Counted from the stretch's first letter, positions 34,425-44,194 are shown. The stretch is 64,000 nucleotides of DNA from CAYQNU01 sp964419055 (GCA_964419055.1 CAYQNU010000004.1:62001-126000); one strand, 5' to 3'. The notes: a model not told the origin generated them from the letters alone. A program made the numbers and translations.

Positions 34425-35474
34425 ATGACTGCAGAAAAGAAAACTATATTTATTCATATTCTAAAAACTGGGGGAACCTCAATCGTATGTGAATTAAACA
34501 ATTCTGAGTGGCAGATTAAACCAAATTTTTACTACAGACACATATTTTACGAAACAAAGAAATCTAATAGTGAAGATATTTTTGATAAAAATAATTTTCA
34601 AAAATATCAAAACTACAATTTGTTTATGTTTGTTAGAAATCCTATCGAGCGACTTTTTTCAGAGTATTATTACTTAAAGGACAGACCAGAGTTTATGGCA
34701 TTACTTTCTCGAAAACCAACAACTTTTTTTGAGTATTGTAGCCTTGTTAATACTCAGAATGGGATGATTAAGTTTTTGTTAGGTCAAAGAATCTATTCAA
34801 ATAAAAAAATTGGTGTAGCTGAATTTGATACTGTTAACGAAGCAATTGAGAAAATTCCAATTCGAATTGGAGTATTTGAAAGGTATGAAGAGTCTCTGAG
34901 CTACCTTGCAGAATATTTTGGTATAGAATGGTCGGAGACAATCGAAAAAAAACGAGTAACAATCTATAAGCCTTCCAAAATTGAATTGACAGAAGAACAA
35001 ATTCAACTAGTTAAGGGTTTTAATAAATTTGATTATATGCTTTATGAATTAGCTTGTGAAAAATTAAATGAAAGTAAATTTGATGAATTAGATATTAAAA
35101 TCACAGGTTCTAAATATGATTATGTGCTAAAATATACTGAGCGTTTTGTATTGTTTGAATCGAGTTTTACAGATAAAAGATTTTTGGAATGGAATGGTTT
35201 GTTTTTCAAAGAGTTAAACGAAGCGTTACATAAAGAGGTGAAAAATGGAAAAGAATATGTTGAAAAATGGAATAGGTGTGTTTATCATCAATTTATTCAT
35301 GCTTTAAAAGAAATAGTTCAAAATTATGCTCCCGATAATGAATTCATTTTAAAGGAAGAACCGTTAGAAGCGTCAGTTAAATTATCCGAATTCATTAAAA
35401 ATAGTTTAAATTTGTACCCCAATGTTAAAATAGGATTACAATTTCATCAAGATTTATTAAAAAAGTATTCTTGA
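34425..35474 (+). CDS. Sulfotransferase family 2-like protein
   Basis: A 349-residue protein from ATG 34425; a TTG four codons upstream is less likely. The PAPS-binding motifs of Golgi-type carbohydrate sulfotransferases are visible: 5'-phosphosulfate loop IFIHILKTGGTS and 3'-phosphate loop FMFVRNPIERLFSEYYYLK. The domain ends around residue 215. The C-terminal 130 residues show no recognisable domain. It probably transfers sulfate to a glycan. It stands alone between a divergent SDR gene and a T9SS cargo gene, without PAPS-synthesis genes nearby, and has no signal peptide, so it would act in the cytoplasm. Confidence 0.75.
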   Translation: MTAEKKTIFIHILKTGGTSIVCELNNSEWQIKPNFYYRHIFYETKKSNSEDIFDKNNFQKYQNYNLFMFVRNPIERLFSEYYYLKDRPEFMALLSRKPTTFFEYCSLVNTQNGMIKFLLGQRIYSNKKIGVAEFDTVNEAIEKIPIRIGVFERYEESLSYLAEYFGIEWSETIEKKRVTIYKPSKIELTEEQIQLVKGFNKFDYMLYELACEKLNESKFDELDIKITGSKYDYVLKYTERFVLFESSFTDKRFLEWNGLFFKELNEALHKEVKNGKEYVEKWNRCVYHQFIHALKEIVQNYAPDNEFILKEEPLEASVKLSEFIKNSLNLYPNVKIGLQFHQDLLKKYS

Positions 35475-35502
35475 TTATAGCGATTAATCACTAATTTTAG
35501 TT

Positions 35503-35510
35503 TAATTTTG
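35503..35510 (+). promoter_or_regulatory. -7 element of the fibronectin/T9SS gene
   Basis: TAATTTTG, a perfect TAnnTTTG followed by CAAT, 21 bases before the ATG. No -33 TTG at the standard spacing. Confidence 0.45.
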
Positions 35511-35531
35511 CAATAAATTAAATTTAAAAAT

Positions 35532-37910
35532 ATGAAAAAAATTTACAAAAAAATAATGGCATTGTCTGCCATTGCTATTGCATCGATGAGTTCGATGGAT
35601 GCGCAGTGTACATACACCGTTAATGCTTATGACTCCTATGGCGATGGTTGGCAAAATGATGAAATTACCATTACTATTAATGGAACTCCACAGACTTATA
35701 GTTTGTCTTCTGGTAGTTCAGGGTCATATAATTTTACTGTTAATACAGGAGATGCTTTATCTATTTCTTTTGCAACAGGTACATGGACGTATGAAGCCAG
35801 CTTTGACATTGTTGATAATGTCGGTCAGGAAGTTGTAGCTTATGTAGCTCAAGGTGCATTTAGCGGAGTAATTTACACTGGTACCGCAGAATGTGTAATT
35901 TGTGGTGTGCCTACAAATTTAAACGCTTCTAATATTACCAACACTTCGTTTGATATGAATTGGACTGCAGGTATTGTTGGTGCTTTATCTTATGATGTTG
36001 AATATGGTCCAGATGGCTTTACACCTGGAACAGGAACTTTAATCCCTGGTGTTACTGGAACTACAGCACCTATTTCAGGTCTTACACAGGTTACTAATTA
36101 CGATGTATACGTAACTACAAATTGTGCAAGTGAAACAAAAGTAGCGGGTCCTTACAGTGTATTGACATTGCCAAATTGTTCTGCCCCTTCACCAATTATT
36201 ACAAGTGTAGTAGATCCAGAAACAATTGATTTATTTTGGACAGGTGGTTCAACAGGAGAAACTGAATGGGTAATTGAATATGGAGCTACAGGTTTTACGA
36301 TTGGAACTGGTACACAGGTTGTTGTATCGCCTAATCCAACTACAACTATTACCAATTTAACTCAAAATACTGCTTATTCTTTTTGGTTAAGAGGTGTTTG
36401 TTCTGTTCAAGATTCCTCATTATGGGTTGGACCTTCTAACGTAACTACTCCTTTGTGGTGTCCTAACCCTTCTGGATTAGGAGTTTCTTCTGTTACTTCT
36501 ACGTCTGTTGATTTATCTTGGACACCAGGCGCAGGTGCAGAAACTGAATGGAATTACCAATATGGTCCAGCTGGTTTCACTCTAGGTTCTGGAACAATTG
36601 TAAATACTACAAATAATACCTTGGAACCTTTGACAGGTTTGAATTCTGGTACTGCTTATGAATATTATGTTCAAGCAGTATGTGGAAACGGTTATTCTTC
36701 TTTATTTGTGGGGCCATTCAGTTTTGCAACAATTGTCACTAATGATGAAGCTTGTGATGCTATTGCTGTGCCAGTTGATGGTTTAACAAGAACTTTTGGT
36801 AACTATGGGTCAACCGATACTGGTAACCCTGGAAATACATCAAACCAAAATGTTTGGTTTGAGTTTACTGTTCCTGCTTCTGGTCACGTAGCTATTTCTA
36901 CTTGTGGTACACCTTTCGATACAGAATTGAGTGTGTTTGCTTCAGGAGCTACTTGTGGAGATTATTTAACTTTTTCAGAAATTGAGTATGCAGATTATCA
37001 TCCATTTGACCCTGCTAATTGTGCTGGTGTTCACCCTGCAGGTGTAGAAATTTGTGGTTTAGTTCCTGGTGAAACACATTATTTAAAAATTGGTAACTAT
37101 TATTCAGGTCAGCCTTTTAACTCTTTTCCATTAACGTTATGGGATTTAGGTGTTGAAGCGGGAGTAGGTTCTACTATTACAGCTTGTATTGGTGATACCG
37201 TAAACTTAATGGGATCAGTATCGGGAACTATTTCAGAAACAATGGGCTATTTTGCACATACAGGAAATCCATTTGTAATATATGACGATTCATTAGCGGT
37301 TACAGGAAATATGCCTTCAAATGGAACAACAATTTATGTAGTAGAAAACCTTTGTATGGCTGATACTGCTTTTATTACTGTAAACGTTGCTCAACCAGCT
37401 TCTTCTGGAACGGCTGTTAGCCCATTCAATGCTTGTAATACAGGTACTGTTTTCTTACCAAATGGTTTAACTGGGACTGTAACTCAAGGTGGTACCTGGA
37501 CTGATAATACTGCAACAGGTTTGTTGTTTACGAATCAATTTGAAGCTAAAGGATTGCCAGTTGGAACTTACCAATTTACCTATACAGTAGGTAATGGTGG
37601 TATTTGCCCTCCTTCTTCAACTGTGGTTACTGTTAACTTACAAAACTGTACTGGTGTAGAAGAAAACAACTTGGCTTTCTCTATCTATCCTAACCCAAAC
37701 AATGGTCAATTCTTCGTTACAACAAACGCTACAGAATTAGTAACTTTTGAAGTGATGGATATCACAGGTAAAATTGTTTTCAAAACAAATGCTACCATGA
37801 ATGCTGGTGTTCAAAATGAAATTAATTTAACTGAAGTAGCTACAGGAATGTACATTGTAAAAATGTCATCTGAAAGAGGTGTTTCAACTCAAAATGTGAT
37901 TATTAAATAA
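35532..37910 (+). CDS. Secreted fibronectin type III protein with T9SS type A sorting domain
   Basis: A 792-residue surface or released protein. Signal peptide (KKIYKKIMALSAIAIASMSSMDAQ), then a beta domain with YDSYGDGWQNDEITI (about 25-120). Three FN3 domains follow (about 122-205, 206-295, 296-385), each opening with a Cys-Pro or Cys-xx-Pro motif and containing a W-T core. Next is a pre-peptidase-like beta domain (about 395-535, NVWFEFTVPASGHVAIS), a Cys-rich linker, and a T9SS type A domain (about 715-792, FSIYPNPNNGQFFV ... GMYIVKMSSERG). No catalytic domain is visible, so an adhesive or structural role is likely. Confidence 0.9.
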   Translation: MKKIYKKIMALSAIAIASMSSMDAQCTYTVNAYDSYGDGWQNDEITITINGTPQTYSLSSGSSGSYNFTVNTGDALSISFATGTWTYEASFDIVDNVGQEVVAYVAQGAFSGVIYTGTAECVICGVPTNLNASNITNTSFDMNWTAGIVGALSYDVEYGPDGFTPGTGTLIPGVTGTTAPISGLTQVTNYDVYVTTNCASETKVAGPYSVLTLPNCSAPSPIITSVVDPETIDLFWTGGSTGETEWVIEYGATGFTIGTGTQVVVSPNPTTTITNLTQNTAYSFWLRGVCSVQDSSLWVGPSNVTTPLWCPNPSGLGVSSVTSTSVDLSWTPGAGAETEWNYQYGPAGFTLGSGTIVNTTNNTLEPLTGLNSGTAYEYYVQAVCGNGYSSLFVGPFSFATIVTNDEACDAIAVPVDGLTRTFGNYGSTDTGNPGNTSNQNVWFEFTVPASGHVAISTCGTPFDTELSVFASGATCGDYLTFSEIEYADYHPFDPANCAGVHPAGVEICGLVPGETHYLKIGNYYSGQPFNSFPLTLWDLGVEAGVGSTITACIGDTVNLMGSVSGTISETMGYFAHTGNPFVIYDDSLAVTGNMPSNGTTIYVVENLCMADTAFITVNVAQPASSGTAVSPFNACNTGTVFLPNGLTGTVTQGGTWTDNTATGLLFTNQFEAKGLPVGTYQFTYTVGNGGICPPSSTVVTVNLQNCTGVEENNLAFSIYPNPNNGQFFVTTNATELVTFEVMDITGKIVFKTNATMNAGVQNEINLTEVATGMYIVKMSSERGVSTQNVIIK

Positions 37911-37931
37911 TCCACTTTAAATCTTTATATG

Positions 37932-37967
37932 AAAGGGACATTGAAAAATTCAATGTCCCTTTTTTTA
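37932..37967 (+). terminator. Intrinsic terminator of the fibronectin/T9SS gene
   Basis: A 14-bp perfect stem (37932-37945 with 37949-37962) around a 3-base loop, with a T-run, 22 bases after the stop. Confidence 0.9.
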
Positions 37968-38002
37968 TGAATGGAATTTTATAATTATAAAAAATTAATA
38001 AA

Positions 38003-38485
38003 ATGCGAGGAGTGCTATTTATAATTGTAGTTTCTTTATTTACTCATGAGGTTGTAATAAGCCAAAAAGATTATACCCCTAGCCCTGATTCATTGTCAAA
38101 ATGGATAACTGCTCGATATGAACTTGCAGTTCTTGGTAAACCAGAAAAAGTGGAGAAGCTGATGGTTGTGCGTTCAACAGGTTGGGGCTGCAGATGCCCT
38201 GAACAGTATATTGGAGTCTCTACCTCCACTCAAGAAGGACCGTTCATCCACATTATTTCACCTGAAACTTTTCCTGTTTCTGATTCTATAGGTTATAGCT
38301 TGGTTGTTAAAGGCTTTTTTACGGGTAAAAACATACAGTTAGACTTAAGAATGAATGAAGACGAACCTGATGAATGGGTGTATAACTTACCCGAATTTAG
38401 AATAATAAAGTGGAAGTACAATAAAAAGGGATATAACCGCAAATGGTTTATAATACTCAACAACAATAGCTTATCCCGAACTTAG
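38003..38485 (+). CDS. Small secreted hypothetical protein
   Basis: A 160-residue protein with a Sec signal peptide (RGVLFIIVVSLFTHEVVISQ). I do not recognise the family. The mature part has a conserved-looking core STGWGCRCPEQYIGVST with two cysteines, then beta-strand patterns. The last six codons and the stop lie within an 18-base sequence (38471-38488) that also forms the ends of the MITE-like element at 44.3 kb. The natural C-terminus may therefore have been replaced by a repeat insertion. It is convergent with batE, 13 bases apart. Confidence 0.6.
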   Translation: MRGVLFIIVVSLFTHEVVISQKDYTPSPDSLSKWITARYELAVLGKPEKVEKLMVVRSTGWGCRCPEQYIGVSTSTQEGPFIHIISPETFPVSDSIGYSLVVKGFFTGKNIQLDLRMNEDEPDEWVYNLPEFRIIKWKYNKKGYNRKWFIILNNNSLSRT

Positions 38486-38488
38486 GTT
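38471..38488. repeat. Solo copy of the MITE end sequence
   Basis: TTATCCCGAACTTAGGTT is, on the opposite strand, one mismatch from the left end (44309-44326) of the element at 44.3 kb. It is two mismatches from the right end (44555-44572). Only one end is seen here. It contains the stop codon of the small secreted protein gene. Confidence 0.55.
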
Positions 38489-38498
38489 TATAATAATT

Positions 38499-39257
38499 CT
38501 AGATTTCTTTTATCGAGGTTAAAGCGACCCAACCTACTTTATTGTCAAAATTAATCTTTGCCCAAGCATCCGTTCTTTCAATTAAAGCTACTTTACTTCC
38601 TTCATGTAAACTAAAAGCAACAGAAGAATTAGATGAAGGTTCATTCATAATTTCTACTACGGGTTGGTAAATAATAGCAGTATTAACCGTTGTCAATTGT
38701 TTTTTCTGTAAAAAACCAAATAGGAAGGATATACTAATACCCGTAATAAAGAGTATAGATAAAACAGGAGTCACTTTTTGGATCACTGCTTTCTCAAAAA
38801 ATGTATTTGAAACGATAAGTATGGAAAAGAGTAGTACCAGACCAACACCAATCCAACCCCAGGCATTATAATTGGCTCCAATAATTCCAAACAACCATGT
38901 GAGCACACCTTTTGAATTGTTTTTTGGTTGCTTATCAACTAGCAAGGCGTTAACCAAAGAAAGATTGTGTTGTGCATCGTCAAAATTTGGTTTCAATTTC
39001 AGCGCCTTTTCAAAACAATAAACTGCTTCGGGTAGGTTATCTAATTTGTATGCCGCATTACCTTTGTTTAAATATAACTCAGGCGATTGATAACCAATTT
39101 TCTCAATGCTATCATATCTCACAAATGCACCACTGTAATCTCCTGACTCATATAACTTATTAGCTGAATCAAACAGTTGGTGAATGTTATTTGCCCATCC
39201 ACTAAATGGGATACTAAAAAATAGAACCCAAACTAAAAATATCTTATTTTTTAACAT
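38499..39257 (-). CDS. batE: BatE-like TPR and SH3 domain protein
   Basis: A 252-residue membrane protein. Signal peptide, then TPR repeats at about 25-105 (YLNKGNAAYKLDNLPEAVYCFEKALKLKPN). Two membrane helices (about 132-152 and 165-185) precede a C-terminal bacterial SH3 domain (about 195-252, MNEPSSNSSVAFSLHEGSKV). This is the BatE arrangement of the Bat (Bacteroides aerotolerance) cluster. Its ATG overlaps the end of batD by 14 bases. The remaining bat genes (batA, batB, batC, moxR) are not in the window. Confidence 0.82.
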   Translation of the reverse strand: MLKNKIFLVWVLFFSIPFSGWANNIHQLFDSANKLYESGDYSGAFVRYDSIEKIGYQSPELYLNKGNAAYKLDNLPEAVYCFEKALKLKPNFDDAQHNLSLVNALLVDKQPKNNSKGVLTWLFGIIGANYNAWGWIGVGLVLLFSILIVSNTFFEKAVIQKVTPVLSILFITGISISFLFGFLQKKQLTTVNTAIIYQPVVEIMNEPSSNSSVAFSLHEGSKVALIERTDAWAKINFDNKVGWVALTSIKEI

Positions 39258-40998
39258 AGCGTTCGATGGTTTTTATAAGATCAATAGTTGAATTTAATGT
39301 TTCTTGAGCTCCTGCAACAGAAGTTGGTGAAAAGCGAGCCATTTTACTTTCTTCAAGTAAAATAAATAAGTTGTTAATTACAACCTGGTCTACTTTTTTA
39401 AGCTCTAAATTTTGTTTAAGCAACTCATCAGTCAATAGTGAGAGAGGGATTTCAAGCGATTTACATAAATAATCTTGCAATCCTTTATACAATACTTCAT
39501 AAAATCCTTTATCATCCTTACTGTCTAATTTTGATTGAGCACCAGCCAACATTTTTAATGCATTTTTCGAAAGTTTTTTTGTTGAAGTGACTTCATCAGA
39601 CTTCTCATTATTTTTTCTAAGGAAAACAAATACAATTAAAGAAAGTGCCGAAGGAAAACCAATTAAACCATAAAATAATCCTGAACCCCAAAAATCTTCT
39701 GAGGCATTGGTTAATTGTGTATCGTAATGAATGTGCCTGATTTCATTATTAATAATTTCTACATCTGTTTTGGTTGCACCTTTCGATACGATGGCGTTAC
39801 CATCACCTTTCGATACGGTAATTATTTGTGCTGGATGACTTAAAGTTACGTATTTTTTGCTCGGAAAATCGAAGTAAGAGAATTCTAATGCCGGAAACTC
39901 AAAAGTACCGTGATGTCTCGGAATAACCAAATAATTAAACGTAATTGAACCCGAAATACCGTTTGCATTGAGCTTTGTTTTATCAATTATTTCTGGATCA
40001 TAAGCCTCAAAGTCTTTTGGTAACGCTAATTGAAATGGTTCCAATAATTTCAAATTTCCATTTCCTGAAATTTTAATTGAGATATCAAGAGGTTCGTTTG
40101 CTTTTAAGGATGTGGTGGAATAGGAAACTTCCATTTTATAATCGCTTCCCGCTTGGTTTTGAAAACTTAAAGGAGCACCTGATGGCAAAGGTTTTACCTT
40201 GATGGTTTGGCTATTGCTTTTGATGGTTTCTTTTGAGCCTGCTGAAAACATGCTACCTCCAATAACAATGTCTAAAGATAAAGCTGGTAATTCAAAAGTC
40301 CCAGAAGAGCGTGCAAACAAAATTTCTTTTTTTAAAGGTATCACCATATACCCTTTTCCATTAATATTTTCTTGAGTTTGAGGCCAACCTTGTGTGCCTG
40401 CAGGAATTTCTTCAGACCACAACCCCTTTTGCATCGGAAAATCAGCATCTTGAATTGAAATGTTCGAATAATGGCTGTATAATTTATACGTGACTAAGGT
40501 GTGTTCTCCTTCATACAATTCATTTTTTGCTGTTTCTATTCTAACAAAAAGATTCGAATTTTGAGGCACTATTGTTACATTTGGATCACCTTCTCCCACG
40601 GTTATGGTGTGTTGTTTAGAAGTGTATTCCTTGCCATTCATTATAAATGTAAAGGCTCCAACAGTAACTTTACCTTTCTCGGTTGGTTGCAAAATAAACG
40701 AGTATTTTGAGATGAGCATATCACCACCAAATGAGCTGCCAAATGAAAAACCACTGGATTCACTTCCTTCATCAATAATCGAAAGTTTTGAGAATGTTGG
40801 TTTTTTGATTTTAATTCCGCTGTGCGAAATAGAAGCCATTCCATTTTGCATTTTCAATTTCAACGAATACGATAATTTAATCTGTTCTCCTACTCCTGGA
40901 TAAGAGTTGGAACATTGCACATCAACATACAGATCTTGACTGAACAACGATGAACAAACCGCCAAAAGCAACGCCAATAAATAGATACTGTTTTTCAT
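39244..40998 (-). CDS. batD: BatD family protein
   Basis: A 584-residue protein with a signal peptide (KNSIYLLALLLAVCSSLFSQ). The extracytoplasmic part carries immunoglobulin-like repeats, with GVGEQIKLSYSL near the N-terminus and LQPTEKGKVTVGAF and VIPRHHGTFEFPALEFSYFD later, typical of BatD/oxygen-tolerance proteins. One membrane helix lies at about 440-460, followed by a cytosolic helical domain. BatD is thought to work with Bat von Willebrand proteins at the membrane. Coupled to batE by overlapping codons. Confidence 0.9.
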   Translation of the reverse strand: MKNSIYLLALLLAVCSSLFSQDLYVDVQCSNSYPGVGEQIKLSYSLKLKMQNGMASISHSGIKIKKPTFSKLSIIDEGSESSGFSFGSSFGGDMLISKYSFILQPTEKGKVTVGAFTFIMNGKEYTSKQHTITVGEGDPNVTIVPQNSNLFVRIETAKNELYEGEHTLVTYKLYSHYSNISIQDADFPMQKGLWSEEIPAGTQGWPQTQENINGKGYMVIPLKKEILFARSSGTFELPALSLDIVIGGSMFSAGSKETIKSNSQTIKVKPLPSGAPLSFQNQAGSDYKMEVSYSTTSLKANEPLDISIKISGNGNLKLLEPFQLALPKDFEAYDPEIIDKTKLNANGISGSITFNYLVIPRHHGTFEFPALEFSYFDFPSKKYVTLSHPAQIITVSKGDGNAIVSKGATKTDVEIINNEIRHIHYDTQLTNASEDFWGSGLFYGLIGFPSALSLIVFVFLRKNNEKSDEVTSTKKLSKNALKMLAGAQSKLDSKDDKGFYEVLYKGLQDYLCKSLEIPLSLLTDELLKQNLELKKVDQVVINNLFILLEESKMARFSPTSVAGAQETLNSTIDLIKTIERYVKK

Positions 40999-41152
40999 TG
41001 TTGGAGTTATTAATTTTCACGATACATTAAGCCTATGCAAAAAAATAAAATTTTAATTAAACGACTAGCTTTAATGTGAAAAACAACGATTTTTTTAACT
41101 TTTTTTTAGAATCAAATAATTCAATATGATAGCAATTACTCCATACTTTGAA

Positions 41153-42619
41153 TTACAATTCTTTTCTCAGTCGCGCCACAGGTATATCCAATTGCTCTCT
41201 GTATTTTGCAATAGTTCTCCTTGCGATGTTATAACCTTGTTCCTTTAATATTACTACCAATTTTTCATCTGTCAGTGGTTTTCTTTTATCTTCAGCTTCA
41301 ATTGCATCCGATAAAATCTTTTTAACTTCACGTGTAGACACTTCCTCTCCGCTATCTGAAGTTAAGGATTCGCTGAAGAAAAACTTTAACAAGAATACAC
41401 CGTAGGGAGTATCTACATATTTGCTGTTAGCTACTCGAGATATAGTACTGATATCCATTTCAACAATATCGGCAATATCTTTCAAAATCATAGGTTTGAT
41501 TTTGGTTTCATCGCCCGATGAGAAAAATTCACGTTGATATTCCATTATGGCATTCATGGTTATCATCAAGGTATGTTGACGTTGTTTGATAGCATCAATA
41601 AACCATTTTGCGGAATCGATTTTTTGTTTTACAAACATTACGGCATCCTTATCGCTTTGGCCTTTTTTACTTTCGCTATAGGCTTTCAACATTTCCATAT
41701 AATCCCTACTCACCTTAAGCTGAGGTGCGTTTCTTGAATTAAGAAGTAAAGTTAATTTACCTTCTTCATCTTTAATGGTGAAGTCGGGAATGATTTGCTG
41801 CATTCCTTTTCCAGTTTCTACAGCAGAATTACCTGGCTTAGGATTCAATTTTACAATTTCTACTATCGCATTTTTTAAATCCTCTTCTTCAATATCAAAT
41901 TTCTTTAAGATTTTATCGTAATGTTTTTTAGTAAATTCATCAAAACACTCTTTTAAAATAGCTTGAGCAGTAATGATGGCAACTGTAGGTTTTTTTCTTT
42001 TTAGTTGAAGCAACAAACACTCCTGCAAGTCACGCGCACCCACTCCTGGAGGATCTAATTCTTGAATCATACCCAACACCTCCTCCAATTCTTCTTCGGT
42101 GGTATTAATATTGGCACTAAAAGCCAAATCATCAACAATGTTGCTCAATTCTCGGTATAAATAGCCTGCCTCATCCAGATTTCCAATCAATTGAAAAGCT
42201 AAATCCAACTGCTTATCGTCCATAATTCGCATAGATATTTGATCTTCAAGCATATCTTGAAAGCTTTGCCCGCCTGCTAAAGGAACTACTTTTTCATCAC
42301 TATCTGGCCCAGTATTTTTTACCGACAACTTATAATCAGGAGTATCATCGTCAATATAATCGTTTACATTAAAATCGTCCCGTTTATCATCAACTTCATT
42401 TTCCCATTCATCGTCTTTATTATCAAAATCCTCTTCTTGATTTTCGCCATCGTCATAATCTTCATCTGACTGATCTTCCAAAGCAGGATTTTCTTCAATC
42501 TCTTGTTTAATCCGTTGTTCCAATTCAATGGTAGGCACCTGCAACAATTTCATTAGTTGAATTTGTTGGGGTGACAACTTCTGCAACATTTTATGTGAAA
42601 GTGACTGTTTTAATGCCAT
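41153..42619 (-). CDS. rpoN: RNA polymerase sigma-54 factor
   Basis: A 488-residue sigma-54. Region I at the N-terminus (KLSPQQIQLMKLLQVPTIELEQRIKQEI) contains the activator-interaction helices. A long acidic linker follows (about 50-85, DEDYDDGENQEEDFDNKDDEWEN shortened here to its Asp/Glu-rich character). The core-binding domain comes next, and the C-terminus carries the RpoN box ARRTIAKYRE that reads the -24 GG element. It needs ATP-dependent enhancer-binding proteins; none are in this window. 33 bases after this gene's upstream neighbour batD no shared promoter is evident, so it is probably transcribed alone. Confidence 0.96.
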   Translation of the reverse strand: MALKQSLSHKMLQKLSPQQIQLMKLLQVPTIELEQRIKQEIEENPALEDQSDEDYDDGENQEEDFDNKDDEWENEVDDKRDDFNVNDYIDDDTPDYKLSVKNTGPDSDEKVVPLAGGQSFQDMLEDQISMRIMDDKQLDLAFQLIGNLDEAGYLYRELSNIVDDLAFSANINTTEEELEEVLGMIQELDPPGVGARDLQECLLLQLKRKKPTVAIITAQAILKECFDEFTKKHYDKILKKFDIEEEDLKNAIVEIVKLNPKPGNSAVETGKGMQQIIPDFTIKDEEGKLTLLLNSRNAPQLKVSRDYMEMLKAYSESKKGQSDKDAVMFVKQKIDSAKWFIDAIKQRQHTLMITMNAIMEYQREFFSSGDETKIKPMILKDIADIVEMDISTISRVANSKYVDTPYGVFLLKFFFSESLTSDSGEEVSTREVKKILSDAIEAEDKRKPLTDEKLVVILKEQGYNIARRTIAKYREQLDIPVARLRKEL

Positions 42620-42697
42620 AATAAATAAAAATCGATAAATTTGATAACTTGAATGAATTTGATATAGGCTAAATTACACTATTTTTCTGAATATCTA

Positions 42698-44134
42698 TTA
42701 AAACTCTGCATTTTTAGGATATCTAGGAAAAGGAATAACATCTCTAATATTGGTCATTCCTGTTACAAACATCATCAAACGTTCAAATCCTAAACCAAAA
42801 CCTGCATGAGGTACTGTTCCAAATCTTCTGGTATCTAGATACCACCAAACGTGTTCCTCAGGTATATTGAAATCGGCACATTTCTGTTTTAAAATATCAT
42901 AGCGTTCTTCTCGCTGCGAGCCTCCAATTATTTCGCCTATTCCCGGAAAAAGAACATCCATAGCAGCTACTGTTTTTCCATCATCGTTGTTGCGCATATA
43001 AAATGCTTTGATTTCTTTTGGATAGTTGTATAAAATAACTGGTTTATTAAAGTGCTTTTCAACTAAAAAACGTTCATGTTCAGAGGCTAAATCAACACCC
43101 CATTCAACAGGGAATTTAAATTGTCCTTTTTTGAATGGTTTTGATTCCTGAAGAATTTTGATAGCCTCGGTATAGGTTATACGCTCAAAATCATTAGAGA
43201 CTACGAATTTCAATCGATCCAACAATGTTAATTCATTGCGTTCATTTTGAGGTTTTTGTTTTTCCAACTCTTCGTCTCTTTTGTGCAAAAACTCTAAATC
43301 TTCTGCACAATTATCTAAGGCATATTTTACCAAATATTTTAAAAAATCTTCTCCGAGATTCATATCATCAATAATGTCAGCAAATGCAACTTCAGGCTCA
43401 ATCATCCAAAATTCGGCTAAATGTCGAGATGTATTTGAGTTTTCAGCTCTAAAGGTTGGGCCAAAAGTATAGACCTGGCCTAATGCAGTAGCTCCTAATT
43501 CTGCTTCTAATTGTCCGCTTACCGTTAGGTTGGTTTCTTTTCCAAAAAAGTCTTGACTGAAATCAATATGTTTTTCCTCATTAAAAGGAATTTTATCTAA
43601 AGGAAGTGTAGTTACTCTAAACATTTCACCTGCCCCTTCTGCATCCGAACCAGTAACAATTGGTGTATGTAAATAAAAGAAACCATTATCATTAAAGTAC
43701 TTGTGAATAGCAAATGCCATATGATGACGAATTCTAAAAACAGCGCTAAATGTCTGTGTTCTAAATCTCAAATGGGCTTGTTCACGCAACAATTCTAAAG
43801 AATGTTTTTTTGGCTGTAAAATGGTCTTTGCTATTTCATCTGGATTGGCAGAACCAATAACTTCAATGTTCACTATTTCCAATTCAACTGCTTGCCCTTG
43901 CCCTTGTGAAGCCACTAATTTGCCGGTAGCACTTAATGCACAACCCACAGTAATTTGATCCAACAATTCTTTAGGAAACTTTTCGAAATCAATTACTAAC
44001 TGTAAATTGGCTAAACAAGAACCATCATTTAATGCGATGAATCGATTACTTCTAAAGGCTCTTACCCAACCTTTTACGGTTAATTCTTTCCCTGGATTTA
44101 ATTGAATTGCTTCTTTAATTTTAGTTCTGCTCAT
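42698..44134 (-). CDS. asnS: Asparagine--tRNA ligase
   Basis: A 478-residue class IIb aminoacyl-tRNA synthetase. The N-terminal OB-fold anticodon-binding domain (VKGWVRAFRSNRFIALNDG) is followed by the catalytic domain with motif 2 FRAENSNTSRHLAEFWMIEPE and the motif 3 GFGLGFERL. GGSQREERYD and the C-terminal VIPFPRYPKNAEF match AsnRS rather than AspRS. A perfect -7 box lies about 55 bases upstream. Confidence 0.98.
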   Translation of the reverse strand: MSRTKIKEAIQLNPGKELTVKGWVRAFRSNRFIALNDGSCLANLQLVIDFEKFPKELLDQITVGCALSATGKLVASQGQGQAVELEIVNIEVIGSANPDEIAKTILQPKKHSLELLREQAHLRFRTQTFSAVFRIRHHMAFAIHKYFNDNGFFYLHTPIVTGSDAEGAGEMFRVTTLPLDKIPFNEEKHIDFSQDFFGKETNLTVSGQLEAELGATALGQVYTFGPTFRAENSNTSRHLAEFWMIEPEVAFADIIDDMNLGEDFLKYLVKYALDNCAEDLEFLHKRDEELEKQKPQNERNELTLLDRLKFVVSNDFERITYTEAIKILQESKPFKKGQFKFPVEWGVDLASEHERFLVEKHFNKPVILYNYPKEIKAFYMRNNDDGKTVAAMDVLFPGIGEIIGGSQREERYDILKQKCADFNIPEEHVWWYLDTRRFGTVPHAGFGLGFERLMMFVTGMTNIRDVIPFPRYPKNAEF

Positions 44135-44186
44135 ATTCGAATGCTTTTTAGATTTAAGCGTTTAATAACCCCTTTTTTTAGTTGTA

Positions 44187-44194
44187 CAAAAGTA
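44187..44194 (-). promoter_or_regulatory. -7 element of asnS
   Basis: The minus strand reads TACTTTTG followed by TAC, a perfect TAnnTTTG, 53 bases before the asnS ATG. Confidence 0.4.

Noticed and set aside
34374..34457. N-terminal extension of the SDR protein
   Set aside because: The 28 extra residues are hydrophobic and unlike SDRs; the ATG at 34373 gives the standard NLTNKTALVCGSTQGIG beginning.
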